Shown here: one piece after another, positions 26,334-36,037 of the stretch
Layout: the number at the start of each line of letters is the position of its first letter
Numbering within the stretch: position 1 is the stretch's first letter
Assembly: GCA_039960995.1 (NCBI GenBank)
Contig: JBDVKF010000044.1
Location: 124,001-188,000, forward strand
Length of the DNA stretch: 64,000 nt
Direction of reading: 5' to 3'
Origin: JABSSA01 sp039960995
GTDB taxonomy: Bacteria; Pseudomonadota; Alphaproteobacteria; Rhodobacterales; Rhodobacteraceae
Made by a program: the position numbers and the translations under genes
Notes under the pieces: model-generated
What the model saw: only the letters and a program-made list of their open reading frames with translations
The model's database searches: none
What the model was told of the DNA's origin: nothing

Positions 26334-27425
26334 GTGCAAATAGGATATGCCATATCCAGCTCCGCACATGCAGTTCTGATTGGAATTGTTTTGTTCGGGG
26401 GCGCGTTTCAGTCTGAACCGGAGCCGTTTGAAATAACCGAAGTGTCGGTTATTTCATCCGCCGATTTTGATGCGTTGACCTCTGCCCCCCAAGCGGAAAC
26501 AGAAGTTGCATTGCCCCCGGCACTGGACCCTATTGATGAACCGGACGTGACGGAAACACCGGACGTCAGCCCGGCGCAAGACACGCCGCCACAGGCCAGC
26601 GCGCCTGATCAAGAAGACGTGCCAGACACACCAGAGCCGCAACCAGACGCCGAAGTGCAAGATGACGCGCCGCCGTCAATCACGCCTCCCGAAGAGGTCG
26701 TGGTCGCATTGCCCGAAGTGTCGCCTCGCCCAAAACCAAAGCCCATTGATCGCGTTGCACCCGATGCTGTCGAAACGCCATCCCCCGAGGCAACGCCTGA
26801 TGTGGTTGAACAAGACAGCGTGACGCCTGACGATGCACCCAGCGAAACCGTCGAGGACGAACGAGAAGAAACAGCCCCCGAGGAAGCCGCGCCTGAGATC
26901 GTGACCGAGGCCGAAGAACCGGCATCCTCTGTCATGAAAACATCTGTGCGTCCTCCGTCGCGGCGCCCAAGCCCACCCAAAGAGGTCGCCGAACCAAAAC
27001 CAGCCGTGCAAGCGGAGGAACCTGACGCTCCGGCGAAAGATGATGTTAATGATGCTTTGCAACAGGCATTGGGCGGCGCCAACGAAGACATCCCTCTTGG
27101 GCCTCCTTTGTCGACCGGTGAAAAAGAGGGTCTGCGCGTTGCGGTGCAAAACTGTTGGAACGTTGGTTCGTTATCGACAGAGGCGTTAAACACAACCGTG
27201 ATTGTCGCTGTGTCTATGGCAGAGACTGCAAAACCGGTCAGTGGTTCTGTGCGTATGGTGTCTTTTGATGGTGGCAGTGCTGCTGCGGCCAAACAAGCAT
27301 TTGAAGCCGCCCGGCGCGCAATATTGCGTTGCGGCGCTAAGGGTTTCGACCTTCCGGTTGAAAAATACGGACAGTGGAAAGAAATAGAAATGACATTCAA
27401 TCCAGAAAGGATGCGGATCCGATGA
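26334..27425 (+). CDS. tolA: TolA-like envelope protein
   Basis: A 363-residue protein with one N-terminal membrane anchor (residues ~5-25), a very long Pro/Glu/Asp/Ala-rich low-complexity region (about 45-255) and a compact C-terminal domain with two Cys (CWNVGS near 270 and RCGAKG near 338). Layout and position between tolR and tolB identify it as TolA, which couples TolQR to Pal. The linker is acidic and Pro-rich rather than the Ala/Lys helix of enterobacterial TolA, as in other alphaproteobacteria. Starts at a GTG and overlaps tolB by 4 nt. Confidence 0.85.
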   Translation: MQIGYAISSSAHAVLIGIVLFGGAFQSEPEPFEITEVSVISSADFDALTSAPQAETEVALPPALDPIDEPDVTETPDVSPAQDTPPQASAPDQEDVPDTPEPQPDAEVQDDAPPSITPPEEVVVALPEVSPRPKPKPIDRVAPDAVETPSPEATPDVVEQDSVTPDDAPSETVEDEREETAPEEAAPEIVTEAEEPASSVMKTSVRPPSRRPSPPKEVAEPKPAVQAEEPDAPAKDDVNDALQQALGGANEDIPLGPPLSTGEKEGLRVAVQNCWNVGSLSTEALNTTVIVAVSMAETAKPVSGSVRMVSFDGGSAAAAKQAFEAARRAILRCGAKGFDLPVEKYGQWKEIEMTFNPERMRIR

Positions 27426-28738
27426 TTTTGCGTGTCTTGATGTATGTGATGGCGCTGATGCTATCGCTTCCTGCAGTGGCCCAACAAGGTCCGTTGCGGA
27501 TCGAACTGACTGAAGGTGTGATCGAACCGTTGCCGTTCGCAGCGCCAAATTTCATCCCTGAAACACCACAAAGCGCAGAGATTGGCCAACAGCTGACCCG
27601 CGTAATAGCGGCAAATTTGGCGGGCACAGGTTTGTTCCGTGAAATCCCGGCTGCTGCGTATATCAGTCAAGTGACCGATTTTGCCGCCCCCGTGCAATAT
27701 GCCGATTGGAAGGCCGTCAATGCTCAGGCGTTGGTCACCGGCAGCGTGCGCGTTCAGGGCGAACAGGTCACCGTCAAATTTCGCCTGTATGATGTGTTTT
27801 CGGGCGCTGAGATGGGGCAGGGCCTGCAACTGGCAGGAACTGTATCGGGATGGCGCCGCATCGCGCACAAAGTGTCCGATGCGATCTATGCTCGGATCAC
27901 TGGCGAAGGTGGGTATTTTGACAGCCGCGTGGTTTACGTCAGCGAAAGCGGCGCGAAAAATGAACGCCGCAGACGGTTGGCCATCATGGATTACGACGGC
28001 GCAAATGTTCAATATCTGACAGACAGCGCGTCAATCGTCCTTGCGCCGCGGTTTTCTCCGACCGGAGACCGTGTGTTATACACCAGCTATGAAACAGGCT
28101 TCCCACGCATTTATCTGTTGGACGTCGGCAGCGTGCAACGCCGTGTCCTAGAAGAACAAGACGGCACCATGTCTTTTGCACCGCGCTTTTCACCGGACGG
28201 GCAAACCGTGGTGTACTCCATAAGCCAAGGGTCCAACACGGACATCTATGCGATGTCACTGGGAAATGGGCAAAGTCGACGCATGACCAACACACCAGCC
28301 ATTGAAACAGCGCCCAGCTTTTCTCCGGATGGATCTCAAATCGTGTTTGAAAGCGACCGGTCCGGATCGCAACAATTGTACATCATGCCACTTGGTGGCG
28401 GTGAACCGCGCCGGATCAGCTTTGGAAACGGGCGTTATGGAACGCCGGTTTGGTCCCCCCGTGGCGACCTTGTGGCCTTTACCAAACAAACCAATGGACG
28501 CTTCCATATTGGCGTGATGCGCACTGACGGATCAGAAGAACGCTTGTTAACGGCATCCTTCCTAGACGAAAGCCCAACATGGGCACCCAACGGCCGCGTC
28601 ATCATGTTTAACCGTGAAACCCAGGGCGCGTCCGGGCAATCATCCTTGTATTCGGTTGATATTTCAGGGCGAAATCTGCGTCCAGTTCGTACACCAGAAG
28701 GCGCATCAGATGCATCTTGGGGACCATTGCAGAACTGA
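27422..28738 (+). CDS. tolB: Tol-Pal system beta-propeller protein TolB
   Basis: Periplasmic protein linking TolA, Pal and the outer membrane. The 438-residue product has a signal peptide (1-20, cleavage near VAQ), an N-terminal alpha/beta domain and a six-bladed propeller made of repeats with FSPDG/FSPTG motifs (near 213, 257, 300 and similar). The ATG at 27422 overlaps the tolA stop (ATGA), which decides the start over an upstream in-frame codon. Confidence 0.96.
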   Translation: MILRVLMYVMALMLSLPAVAQQGPLRIELTEGVIEPLPFAAPNFIPETPQSAEIGQQLTRVIAANLAGTGLFREIPAAAYISQVTDFAAPVQYADWKAVNAQALVTGSVRVQGEQVTVKFRLYDVFSGAEMGQGLQLAGTVSGWRRIAHKVSDAIYARITGEGGYFDSRVVYVSESGAKNERRRRLAIMDYDGANVQYLTDSASIVLAPRFSPTGDRVLYTSYETGFPRIYLLDVGSVQRRVLEEQDGTMSFAPRFSPDGQTVVYSISQGSNTDIYAMSLGNGQSRRMTNTPAIETAPSFSPDGSQIVFESDRSGSQQLYIMPLGGGEPRRISFGNGRYGTPVWSPRGDLVAFTKQTNGRFHIGVMRTDGSEERLLTASFLDESPTWAPNGRVIMFNRETQGASGQSSLYSVDISGRNLRPVRTPEGASDASWGPLQN

Positions 28739-28808
28739 TGTGAAGTTCGTCAGAATGTGTTAATAGAGATTACGAACCCTTTACGGGTCAAAAAAGAGGC
28801 GAAGCAGC

Positions 28809-29324
28809 ATGAATACTATTTTGAAATTTTCGATTGTGGTGGCGGCCCTTGGGGTATCGGCCTGTACTGACGCTGGCCGTTTCGGCAACAACGACGCCGA
28901 CTCCGTCACACAAGGGGCCAATGGCGCCTTTGCCAATGATATCGCATCCGATCCCACGTCGGTCGCGTATTTCCAACAAACTGTGGGTGACCGCGTGTTG
29001 TTTGCAGTGGATCAAACAACTTTGACACAAGACGGTCAGTTCACCTTGCAGGGGCAGGCCACTTGGTTGAAATCAAACCCTGATTATACGGCCGTGATCG
29101 AAGGTCATGCCGATGAACAAGGCACAACCGAATATAACCTTGCATTGGGCGCAAGACGCGCAGACGCTGCACGGGCCTATCTCGTCAGCCAAGGTGTTTC
29201 GGCATCGCGCCTCAAGGTTGTCAGCTACGGCAAAGAACGCCCGCTTGAGATTTGCAGCCAAGAAGCGTGTTACGCCAAAAATCGCCGTGCCGTGACTGTG
29301 CTGGCCACTGGATTGACGAGCTAA
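28809..29324 (+). CDS. pal: peptidoglycan-associated lipoprotein Pal
   Basis: Outer-membrane lipoprotein that binds peptidoglycan and the Tol complex. The 171-residue product has a lipobox GVSAC with Cys19, a short linker, and an OmpA-like domain with the diaminopimelate-binding region (IEGHADEQGTTEYNLALG, residues ~97-114). A 70-nt gap from tolB may include a separate promoter or processing site. Confidence 0.96.
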   Translation: MNTILKFSIVVAALGVSACTDAGRFGNNDADSVTQGANGAFANDIASDPTSVAYFQQTVGDRVLFAVDQTTLTQDGQFTLQGQATWLKSNPDYTAVIEGHADEQGTTEYNLALGARRADAARAYLVSQGVSASRLKVVSYGKERPLEICSQEACYAKNRRAVTVLATGLTS

Positions 29325-29328
29325 CATT

Positions 29329-30171
29329 ATGCGATTGCGGTATTGGTCTTTCGGTTTGATCTTGTCGTGCCTGCTTCCCGTTACTGTCGGGGCGCAGGAT
29401 CGCGAACAGACACTGGCAGATATTCGTCAGGAATTAAGCGTTCTGTATGTCGAAATTCAGAAATTGAAACGTGAATTCAACACAACAGGAAGCCCGAATG
29501 TCACAACCGGCGGTGGGACGACCTTGGATCGCATCAATTCGATCGAAACGGAATTGCAGCGACTGACCGGCAAGACTGAACAGTTAGAGTTTCGGATCGG
29601 CCGCATTGTCGAAGATGGGACAAGACGGATCGGTGATCTGGAATTTCGCCTTGTTGAACTGGAAGGCGGGGATCTTGGTCAGTTAGGGGAAACAACGACG
29701 TTGGGCGGTGACGCTGCCATCGCGACCCCTGCACCGGCACCAACGCAAACGGACCCGGTCCAAACCCCATCTGGCAACGCGCAATTGGCTGAGAATGAAA
29801 AGGCAGATTTTGAACGCGCCTCTTCATCTTTGGCCAATGGTGATTTCACCAACGCAGCACAGCAGTTCCAAGACTTTAACCTGACCTACCCCGGTGGCCC
29901 GTTATCGGTGGCCGCTGATCTGCGTCGCGGCGAAGCGTTGGATGGGCTAGGCGACACCCGCGAAGCGGCGCGCGCCTATCTCGAAGGCTTTCGGGCCGAT
30001 CAACAAGGCCCATTGGCTGGCGAGGCGCTGTTTCGTCTGGGCCGTGCCCTTGGACAACTGGGGCAAACCAACGAAGCCTGTGTCACACTTGGAGAAGTTG
30101 GTATCCGCTTTCCCGGGGACGCTGCAGTATTGCAAGCACAGGATGAGATGCTGCGCATAGGTTGTGGCTAA
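29329..30171 (+). CDS. cpoB: cell division coordinator CpoB (YbgF)
   Basis: Periplasmic TPR protein that coordinates outer-membrane constriction with peptidoglycan synthesis. The 280-residue product has a signal peptide (1-22, before QDRE), a coiled coil at about 30-105, a Thr/Pro/Gln-rich linker (~118-145) and C-terminal TPR repeats beginning near 158 (FERASSSLANGDFTNAAQQF). Located 4 nt after pal and 3 nt before tilS. Confidence 0.93.
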   Translation: MRLRYWSFGLILSCLLPVTVGAQDREQTLADIRQELSVLYVEIQKLKREFNTTGSPNVTTGGGTTLDRINSIETELQRLTGKTEQLEFRIGRIVEDGTRRIGDLEFRLVELEGGDLGQLGETTTLGGDAAIATPAPAPTQTDPVQTPSGNAQLAENEKADFERASSSLANGDFTNAAQQFQDFNLTYPGGPLSVAADLRRGEALDGLGDTREAARAYLEGFRADQQGPLAGEALFRLGRALGQLGQTNEACVTLGEVGIRFPGDAAVLQAQDEMLRIGCG

Positions 30172-30174
30172 TTA

Positions 30175-31422
30175 ATGAATGACAAGCTTTTTCGAGCTTT
30201 GCATGACGTTTTTAAGTCCCGCCCCCCAAAGCGTTTGGGAATTGCCGTTTCCGGGGGCGGCGACTCTGTCGCCCTGCTTTGCTTGGCCGCCGAATACGCC
30301 AAATCCCACCCTATCGAAATTCACGCAGTCACCGTGGACCATGGTTTGCGTCCAGCCGCCAAAGAAGAAGTCCGCGCAGTGACCAAACTCTGCGGTAATC
30401 TTGGCGTGCCTCATCATGTGGAATTCTGGAAAAACTGGTCGGGTGAAGGCAACTTGATGGCGCAGGCGCGCAATGCGCGGTATGACCTGATGTCCAGTTG
30501 GGCCCTCGAGAACGAAGTCGACACAATCGCCATTGCACACACAGCCAATGATCAGGCCGAAACCATGCTGATGCGACTTGCACGTGGATCCGGGGTTGAT
30601 GGACTGACTGGTATGATGCCGCGCCGGATCTGGCAGGGGGTCACTTGGTTGCGCCCACTTCTTCGGATACATCGCCGGGATTTGCGCCTGTATCTTGAGC
30701 AACGAAATGTTACGTGGATCGAAGATCCGACCAATGAAAACCGCGATTTCGAACGCATTCGCATGCGCGACGCATTAAATGTGCTGGAACCACTCGGACT
30801 GACGACGGATACACTGGTCGATGTCGCATATAACATGTCCAAGGCGCGCGAAGCATTGGATTGGCAGACGTTTCTGGCCACACGCGATCTTGCCAAGGTC
30901 AGCCATGGGGCAATCGCTATTGATGTACGTCGCTACCGCACGCAGCAAGAAGAAATCGCAAGACGTATGCTGGTGCGCGCGTTGGCTTGGGTCTCAGGCC
31001 GCACCTATTCACCACGGCGGACAGCTGTGTTGGCGGCCATCGACTCGATCCGCGAGGGACGCAATGTGACCTTGGATGGATGTCACATCGTACATGCGAC
31101 AGATTTAATTTGGATTTTCCGCGAATTTAATGCCGTGCGCGACACCACATCTATGGTCGGTGACAGCTGGGATGATCGTTGGACTGTGGAAGGCCCTGAG
31201 GACGATGATCGTTTGGTTGTCCGTGCATTGGGCGAAGATGGCCTAAAGCAGCTGAAAGACTGGCGAAAAATCAACTTACCACGCGAAGCACTGGCGTCTT
31301 CTCCTTCTGTGTGGGATGAGGGCGTTCTAATCGCCGCGCCAGTCGTTGGATTCGGTGAGGGATGGACAGCAGAGCTAGAAGGGGGCAATGACTCTTTCTA
31401 TGCCGCTATTTTATCGCATTGA
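30175..31422 (+). CDS. tilS: tRNA(Ile)-lysidine synthetase
   Basis: Modifies C34 of the AUA-reading tRNA-Ile to lysidine. The N-terminal PP-loop is SGGGDSVALL at residues 25-34; the central part has HTANDQAETMLMRL (~122-135) and the RPLLRIHR segment. The 415-residue protein is placed between cpoB and ftsH, an order common in alphaproteobacteria. The start ATG at 30175 lies 3 nt after the cpoB stop. Confidence 0.94.
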   Translation: MNDKLFRALHDVFKSRPPKRLGIAVSGGGDSVALLCLAAEYAKSHPIEIHAVTVDHGLRPAAKEEVRAVTKLCGNLGVPHHVEFWKNWSGEGNLMAQARNARYDLMSSWALENEVDTIAIAHTANDQAETMLMRLARGSGVDGLTGMMPRRIWQGVTWLRPLLRIHRRDLRLYLEQRNVTWIEDPTNENRDFERIRMRDALNVLEPLGLTTDTLVDVAYNMSKAREALDWQTFLATRDLAKVSHGAIAIDVRRYRTQQEEIARRMLVRALAWVSGRTYSPRRTAVLAAIDSIREGRNVTLDGCHIVHATDLIWIFREFNAVRDTTSMVGDSWDDRWTVEGPEDDDRLVVRALGEDGLKQLKDWRKINLPREALASSPSVWDEGVLIAAPVVGFGEGWTAELEGGNDSFYAAILSH

Positions 31423-31446
31423 ACCGCGGCGCATGATGTCTATCTT
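31419..31446 (+). promoter_or_regulatory. possible promoter of ftsH
   Basis: TTGAAC (31419-31424, overlapping the tilS stop) and TATCTT (31441-31446) with a 16-nt spacer lie about 55 nt before the ftsH start. A weak match; ftsH could equally be read through from tilS. Confidence 0.3.
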
Positions 31447-31500
31447 ATCTACAAATCCCAAGCAGCCCTGTTTGGGAGTTACGCATTTAGGAGAGTTTCC

Positions 31501-33432
31501 TTGGGCAACGCACGCAACATAGCCTTCTGGGTCGTCCTGTTTTTGTTAATTCTGGCCCTGTTCAATCTGTTCAGCGGTTCCAACAACACGCTGCAAAGCC
31601 GTGAAGTCAGCTATTCTGAATTCGTGGATGATGTTGAAGGCGGATCCGTCAACACGGTTGTGCTGGATGGGGAACGTATTCGTTTCCGCCGCGGCGCAGA
31701 AGAATTCGTGACCATTCGTCCCGAAGACGCTGAAGTTACACAACTTTTGTTGGACAATGACATCCCGGTTCGGGTCGAGCAACAACAACAGTCCGGCTTC
31801 CAGACGTTCTTGCTGAACCTCTTGCCCTTCTTGTTGCTGATCGGTGTCTGGGTCTACTTTATGAACCGCATGCAAGGCGGTGGTAAAGGTGGCGCTATGG
31901 GCTTTGGAAAATCCAAAGCCAAGATGCTGACGGAAAAGCATGGGCGCGTTACATTTGACGACGTTGCTGGCATCGACGAGGCCAAAGAAGAGCTCGAAGA
32001 GATCGTTGAATTCCTGCGTAACCCTCAAAAATTCTCACGACTCGGTGGGAAAATTCCAAAAGGTGCGCTGCTTGAAGGCCCTCCCGGAACCGGTAAAACG
32101 CTACTTGCGCGCGCAATTGCAGGCGAAGCAGGCGTGCCGTTCTTCACAATTTCGGGATCAGATTTCGTTGAAATGTTCGTCGGCGTCGGTGCGTCCCGTG
32201 TGCGCGACATGTTCGAGCAGGCCAAGAAGAACGCACCGTGCATCGTATTCATCGATGAGATCGACGCAGTTGGCCGCCATCGTGGTGCCGGTTACGGCGG
32301 CGGCAACGACGAACGTGAACAAACGCTCAACCAATTGCTGGTCGAAATGGACGGCTTTGAAGCGAACGAAGGTGTTATCATTATCGCTGCCACAAACCGC
32401 AAAGACGTGCTTGATCCGGCGTTGCTGCGTCCGGGCCGTTTTGACCGCCAGGTCACAGTTGGCAATCCCGACATCAAAGGTCGTGAGAAAATCCTGGGTG
32501 TGCATGCGCGCAAAACGCCTCTGGGCCCTGATGTCGATCTGCGAGTAATCGCACGCGGGACGCCCGGGTTCTCTGGTGCTGATCTTGCAAACCTTGTGAA
32601 CGAAGCGGCGTTGACCGCTGCACGAATTGGACGTCGCTTTGTCGCGATGGTCGATTTTGAAGCGGCCAAAGACAAAATCATGATGGGCGCGGAACGCCGG
32701 TCTATGGTTTTGACGCAAGAGCAGAAAGAAAAGACAGCCTACCACGAAGCAGGCCACGCGATTGTTGGCATTCACATGCCCAAATGTGACCCGGTCTATA
32801 AGGCCACGATCATTCCGCGCGGCGGTGCCTTGGGCATGGTGATGAGCTTGCCTGAAATGGACAAGCTGCAGATGTTCAAGGATGAAGCCGAACAAAAGAT
32901 CGCCATGACCATGGCGGGCAAAGCCGCTGAAATCGCGAAATACGGCCCCGACGAAGTGTCGTCCGGTCCCGTGGGTGATATCATGCAGGCCAGCCAGCTC
33001 GCGCGGGCAATGGTCATGCGATATGGTATGTCGGACAAGGTCGGCAACATTGATTACCAAGAGGCCGCAGCCGGGTATTCGCCCAATGGCGGGGCAGGTG
33101 GGTTTTCAATTTCGGCTGAAACCAAGGCTCTGATCGAAAGCGAAGTCAAACGCATCATCGATGAAGGTTATGAGACAGCGGTAGGAATTCTGAAGGATAA
33201 GAACGAGGAATTCGAACGCCTTGCCCAAGGTCTGTTGGAATATGAAACGCTGACCGGCGAAGAAATCCAACGGGTGATCCGCGGTGAGCTGCCGTATGAA
33301 GAAGATGATGACGATGAGGGTGGCCCAGCCGTCAAGGAAGAGGAAAAGCCCAGCCTGACCGCAATCCCCAAAGCGCGCAAACGCAAGCGGGACGAAGGCG
33401 ATGGTGGCTTAGAGCCTGAACCCACAGCCTGA
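31501..33432 (+). CDS. ftsH: ATP-dependent zinc metalloprotease FtsH
   Basis: Membrane-anchored AAA+ protease for quality control and regulatory proteolysis. The 643-residue protein has two N-terminal transmembrane helices (~4-23 and ~100-120) around a periplasmic domain, Walker A GPPGTGKT at 193-200, Walker B FIDEIDAVG, the second region of homology (RPGRFDRQV), and the zinc motif HEAGH at 415-419. It starts with TTG at 31501 behind AGGAGAG. The tail after ~600 is acidic and then Lys/Arg-rich. A terminator follows. Confidence 0.97.
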   Translation: MGNARNIAFWVVLFLLILALFNLFSGSNNTLQSREVSYSEFVDDVEGGSVNTVVLDGERIRFRRGAEEFVTIRPEDAEVTQLLLDNDIPVRVEQQQQSGFQTFLLNLLPFLLLIGVWVYFMNRMQGGGKGGAMGFGKSKAKMLTEKHGRVTFDDVAGIDEAKEELEEIVEFLRNPQKFSRLGGKIPKGALLEGPPGTGKTLLARAIAGEAGVPFFTISGSDFVEMFVGVGASRVRDMFEQAKKNAPCIVFIDEIDAVGRHRGAGYGGGNDEREQTLNQLLVEMDGFEANEGVIIIAATNRKDVLDPALLRPGRFDRQVTVGNPDIKGREKILGVHARKTPLGPDVDLRVIARGTPGFSGADLANLVNEAALTAARIGRRFVAMVDFEAAKDKIMMGAERRSMVLTQEQKEKTAYHEAGHAIVGIHMPKCDPVYKATIIPRGGALGMVMSLPEMDKLQMFKDEAEQKIAMTMAGKAAEIAKYGPDEVSSGPVGDIMQASQLARAMVMRYGMSDKVGNIDYQEAAAGYSPNGGAGGFSISAETKALIESEVKRIIDEGYETAVGILKDKNEEFERLAQGLLEYETLTGEEIQRVIRGELPYEEDDDDEGGPAVKEEEKPSLTAIPKARKRKRDEGDGGLEPEPTA

Positions 33433-33454
33433 TCCATAGATCACTGCAAAATTG

Positions 33455-33493
33455 AAAGACCCCTCGGACCTGAAATCCGGGGGTTCTTTTTTT
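33455..33493 (+). terminator. intrinsic terminator of ftsH
   Basis: An approximately 13-bp imperfect stem (AAAGACCCCTCGGA with TCCGGGGGTTCTTT; one mismatch and one wobble) ends in a run of seven T, 22 nt after the ftsH stop. Confidence 0.85.
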
Positions 33494-33768
33494 GCGCGTT
33501 ACCCAATACGTCCTTCACCCAAAGAACGTCGTGGCACATAGTCAACGTGTACATAGCCTGAGAGGCGCTAAGTGACCTTATCGCCAACATTTTCCCGGCA
33601 TAGGACACTAATCAAATTCACCTGCGCCACGTTTGACGCCAACCACTAAATTTGCATCGGTTGAAAATCAGGATATGTCTTTTGACGACGCTTGCTGCGA
33701 ACAAAGATTAAAATCCACAAAAATTCGATAGCCCCCCTTGGACTCTGGCTGGATGGCTCTGGGGAATA

Positions 33769-34134
33769 GTGGGTTTGTTTGCGGCTATGGTCTATCTCAT
33801 TGGCTGGTGTTTTCGCTTCGCACTGCCCCTCCTTTTTCTTTTTTCTGCACTCGCAATTGGGGCCCGCTTTTTCGCGGGCAGTTTCGATGCGTCTCTGGAA
33901 ATATCCATTTTGATTTTGAGCCCTCTGTCCATCTGGTTTGTCCTCTGGCAGGTCTTCTATTTTGGTGGCCCCGCTTATAACGATCTTTTAGGTTCGACCG
34001 GCTTCTTTTTACAAAAGGCACATAGCCTGACACCAATGTCCGCCATAGCCATGGTGAGGCACAGACGGATGCAGGCAACGCGACAATGGTCCGGTTTTCT
34101 GAACTGGCTGTCATCGCGACTTAAACGCGACTGA
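33769..34134 (+). CDS. possible small membrane protein
   Basis: A 121-codon frame from a GTG. The product has about three hydrophobic segments (residues ~2-32, 42-66 and a weaker third) and a basic C-terminal tail (RHRRMQATRQ...LKRD), a plausible membrane protein layout. I recognise no family. The upstream frame continues to a stop at 33709 without a standard start, and the GGGGA ahead of the GTG is too close to be a convincing ribosome-binding site, so this may be the remnant of a longer gene. Confidence 0.4.
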   Translation: MGLFAAMVYLIGWCFRFALPLLFLFSALAIGARFFAGSFDASLEISILILSPLSIWFVLWQVFYFGGPAYNDLLGSTGFFLQKAHSLTPMSAIAMVRHRRMQATRQWSGFLNWLSSRLKRD

Positions 34135-34558
34135 TCCTAATCCGCCCGCCTTTCCGAGATGAGTGTTTGTTGGACTGCAAAAATTGTTGTCGCTGCGATA
34201 CTTGGCCCTCGAACACTCACTTCGTTTTGCGTTTTAGGACTCGGCAAAACGAAGTGAAATTCCAATCCAGACGAGCTAAGCTTGACGGTCGAACCAGAAA
34301 TTAAGTCGTGATAGCTTGCCGTTTGAGCAGGGGAAGCTTTAAACCGGTGGCCCGAGATTTGCTACGATCAGGGAAAAAGTTCATCTCGGCTGAAACGTCC
34401 TCCGCTGATGGTGAAGTTTCCCAAAAAGCTGTGTCGCTTAAGACCGTGCAGCGCGATAAATACCGATTGTCGCTAAGAACGCTGACCGAAATAGACAACA
34501 CGGTATCAGTTTGATTGTAAGGGGTCGTGCGTTACGCATTTTATGCGGTTGCATCTGC
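34135..34558. other. non-coding or decayed region
   Basis: Open frames on both strands at about 34300-34514 (66-68 codons) overlap each other and neither resembles a known protein. The clear element is the long hairpin at 34217-34257. An additional inverted repeat GAGTGTT/AACACTC (34162-34168, 34212-34218) leads into it. No gene is called. Confidence 0.45.
34217..34257. repeat. perfect 14-bp inverted repeat with 13-nt loop
   Basis: TCACTTCGTTTTGC (34217-34230) and its exact complement (34244-34257) are separated by 13 nt. No T-run follows on either strand. It lies in a gene-free stretch and is not placed as a terminator for any called gene. Confidence 0.7.
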
Positions 34559-36034
34559 TTATACTGATCCCCCGACGCCTTTTGCCCCTGTAACCTTGTG
34601 CAACATCGGCGCGAGGGTGTGATGGCGAAAGACAAACCCGCTTTCTAGCAGTCGCGCTGGAACAACACGTTGGCCAGCCAACATCGTCTCACGTCCCAAA
34701 TCGCCAAGCGCTCCGGAAAGCAACCAATGTGGGAAGCGTAGCAACAATGGACGGTTCAACGCAGTGGCCAGATCACGGGAAAACGCATCGTTGCGCACCG
34801 GTTCAGGCGCCACGGCATTCACTGGGCCCGAGATGCTCCGGTTTGCGATTGCGAACGCAATTACGCGGATCATGTCATCATGTTCAATCCACGGCATCCA
34901 TTGTCTGCCATGCCCCATGATCCCACCCCCGCCAAATTCAAACGGAGTTAGTAGCTTGGCAAGCATCCCGCCATCGACACCCAACACAAGCCCGATCCGC
35001 AAGATCACGACCCGGACGCCATGAGCGCCGATTGGGACGGTCTCTTGTTCCCAAGTTTCGCAAACATCGTGGACAAAGGCAGGCTTTGCAGCTGCGTCCT
35101 CGGTCAGTTTGGTGTCATCACCGTCATCTTGCAGACCGTACCACCCCACCGCAGACCCATTGATCAAACACTCTGGCGTGTGATTGAGACGCGCAATCAA
35201 CGCATGCACCGCACGGGTCATTTCAACACGCGATGCAATGATCTTTGTGCGTTTCTTTGCAGTCCAAAGTCCGCCGGCAACCGCGTCACCAGCAAGGTTT
35301 ACGATGGCATCAAATTGATCATGATCGTCGATCATATCCAAATTTGATATCACGCGCACTGGGTGAGTTAGTTGATCAGCCTTGCGCACGTCGCGGGTCA
35401 AGACGGTGACGTGATGCCGCGCAGCAACAAGGGCTTCCACCAAACGCGTGCCGACAAAACCAGTGCCGCCGGTGATCAAGATATTCTGGCGCGGTTTCAG
35501 TGTCTCAACCAACGCAGCAGGGTCACCCCGATCAAGCCGGTCACTGCGTTCCGCCGCCAACAGATCACGTGCGCTAAAGACGCCAACACCGATGGCAGAT
35601 AGGGTTGCCATAATACTCCACCAGCCATAACTGACGGGCACAAGCGCATTCGGCAAAAATGCCCATTCCCACAGATGAGGGGCCGCCAGCGCAAGGATCG
35701 CACCGTAGTTCAAAGCGAGTAAGGTATGGTTGATCCTCTCGGTCGCGGGCAGTTTGCGGGTCAGGTCCTCTTCGACAAAGTCCCAAAGTGTAATAAGCAC
35801 TTCAACGGTCAAGACGGTGGCCAAGATGACGGTGAAGACCCCGTGTGGTTCCAGCCACGCAAAAGTCATGAAAATAAGGGCGTAAAAGAAGTTGCGCACA
35901 CCATGCAGGCGCAACTCGTGTTTTTGTGAGGCGCGCCAGGCCAGACGCTCGGTCCCCTCATGATGCACAAGCGTATCGAATGCGCCCATAAAGACTTGAA
36001 TTGAGATCAGGCTCCAAAGAATTGGGTTGTCCAT
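34559..36034 (-). CDS. TIGR01777 family NAD(P)-binding epimerase with membrane N-terminus
   Basis: A 491-residue two-part protein. Residues ~1-160 contain four or so hydrophobic segments; residues ~183-491 form an extended SDR of the TIGR01777 (YfcH-like) type, with GGTGFVG at 189-195, NLAGDAVAG near 269, the SAVGWYG active-site segment near 313 and the C-terminal DUF1731-like region. The membrane-plus-SDR arrangement recurs in some bacteria. The substrate is unknown. Transcribed after the DUF4166 gene with 3 nt between, so they are one operon. Confidence 0.82.
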   Translation of the reverse strand: MDNPILWSLISIQVFMGAFDTLVHHEGTERLAWRASQKHELRLHGVRNFFYALIFMTFAWLEPHGVFTVILATVLTVEVLITLWDFVEEDLTRKLPATERINHTLLALNYGAILALAAPHLWEWAFLPNALVPVSYGWWSIMATLSAIGVGVFSARDLLAAERSDRLDRGDPAALVETLKPRQNILITGGTGFVGTRLVEALVAARHHVTVLTRDVRKADQLTHPVRVISNLDMIDDHDQFDAIVNLAGDAVAGGLWTAKKRTKIIASRVEMTRAVHALIARLNHTPECLINGSAVGWYGLQDDGDDTKLTEDAAAKPAFVHDVCETWEQETVPIGAHGVRVVILRIGLVLGVDGGMLAKLLTPFEFGGGGIMGHGRQWMPWIEHDDMIRVIAFAIANRSISGPVNAVAPEPVRNDAFSRDLATALNRPLLLRFPHWLLSGALGDLGRETMLAGQRVVPARLLESGFVFRHHTLAPMLHKVTGAKGVGGSV

Positions 36035-36037
36035 TAG

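Noticed and set aside
26609..27400. Minus-strand open frames opposite tolA
   Set aside because: They arise from the biased Pro/Glu/Ala codons of the tolA linker and encode Ser/Gly low complexity.
34301..34514. Small open frames on both strands
   Set aside because: They overlap each other, are short, have no known similarity or credible ribosome-binding site.
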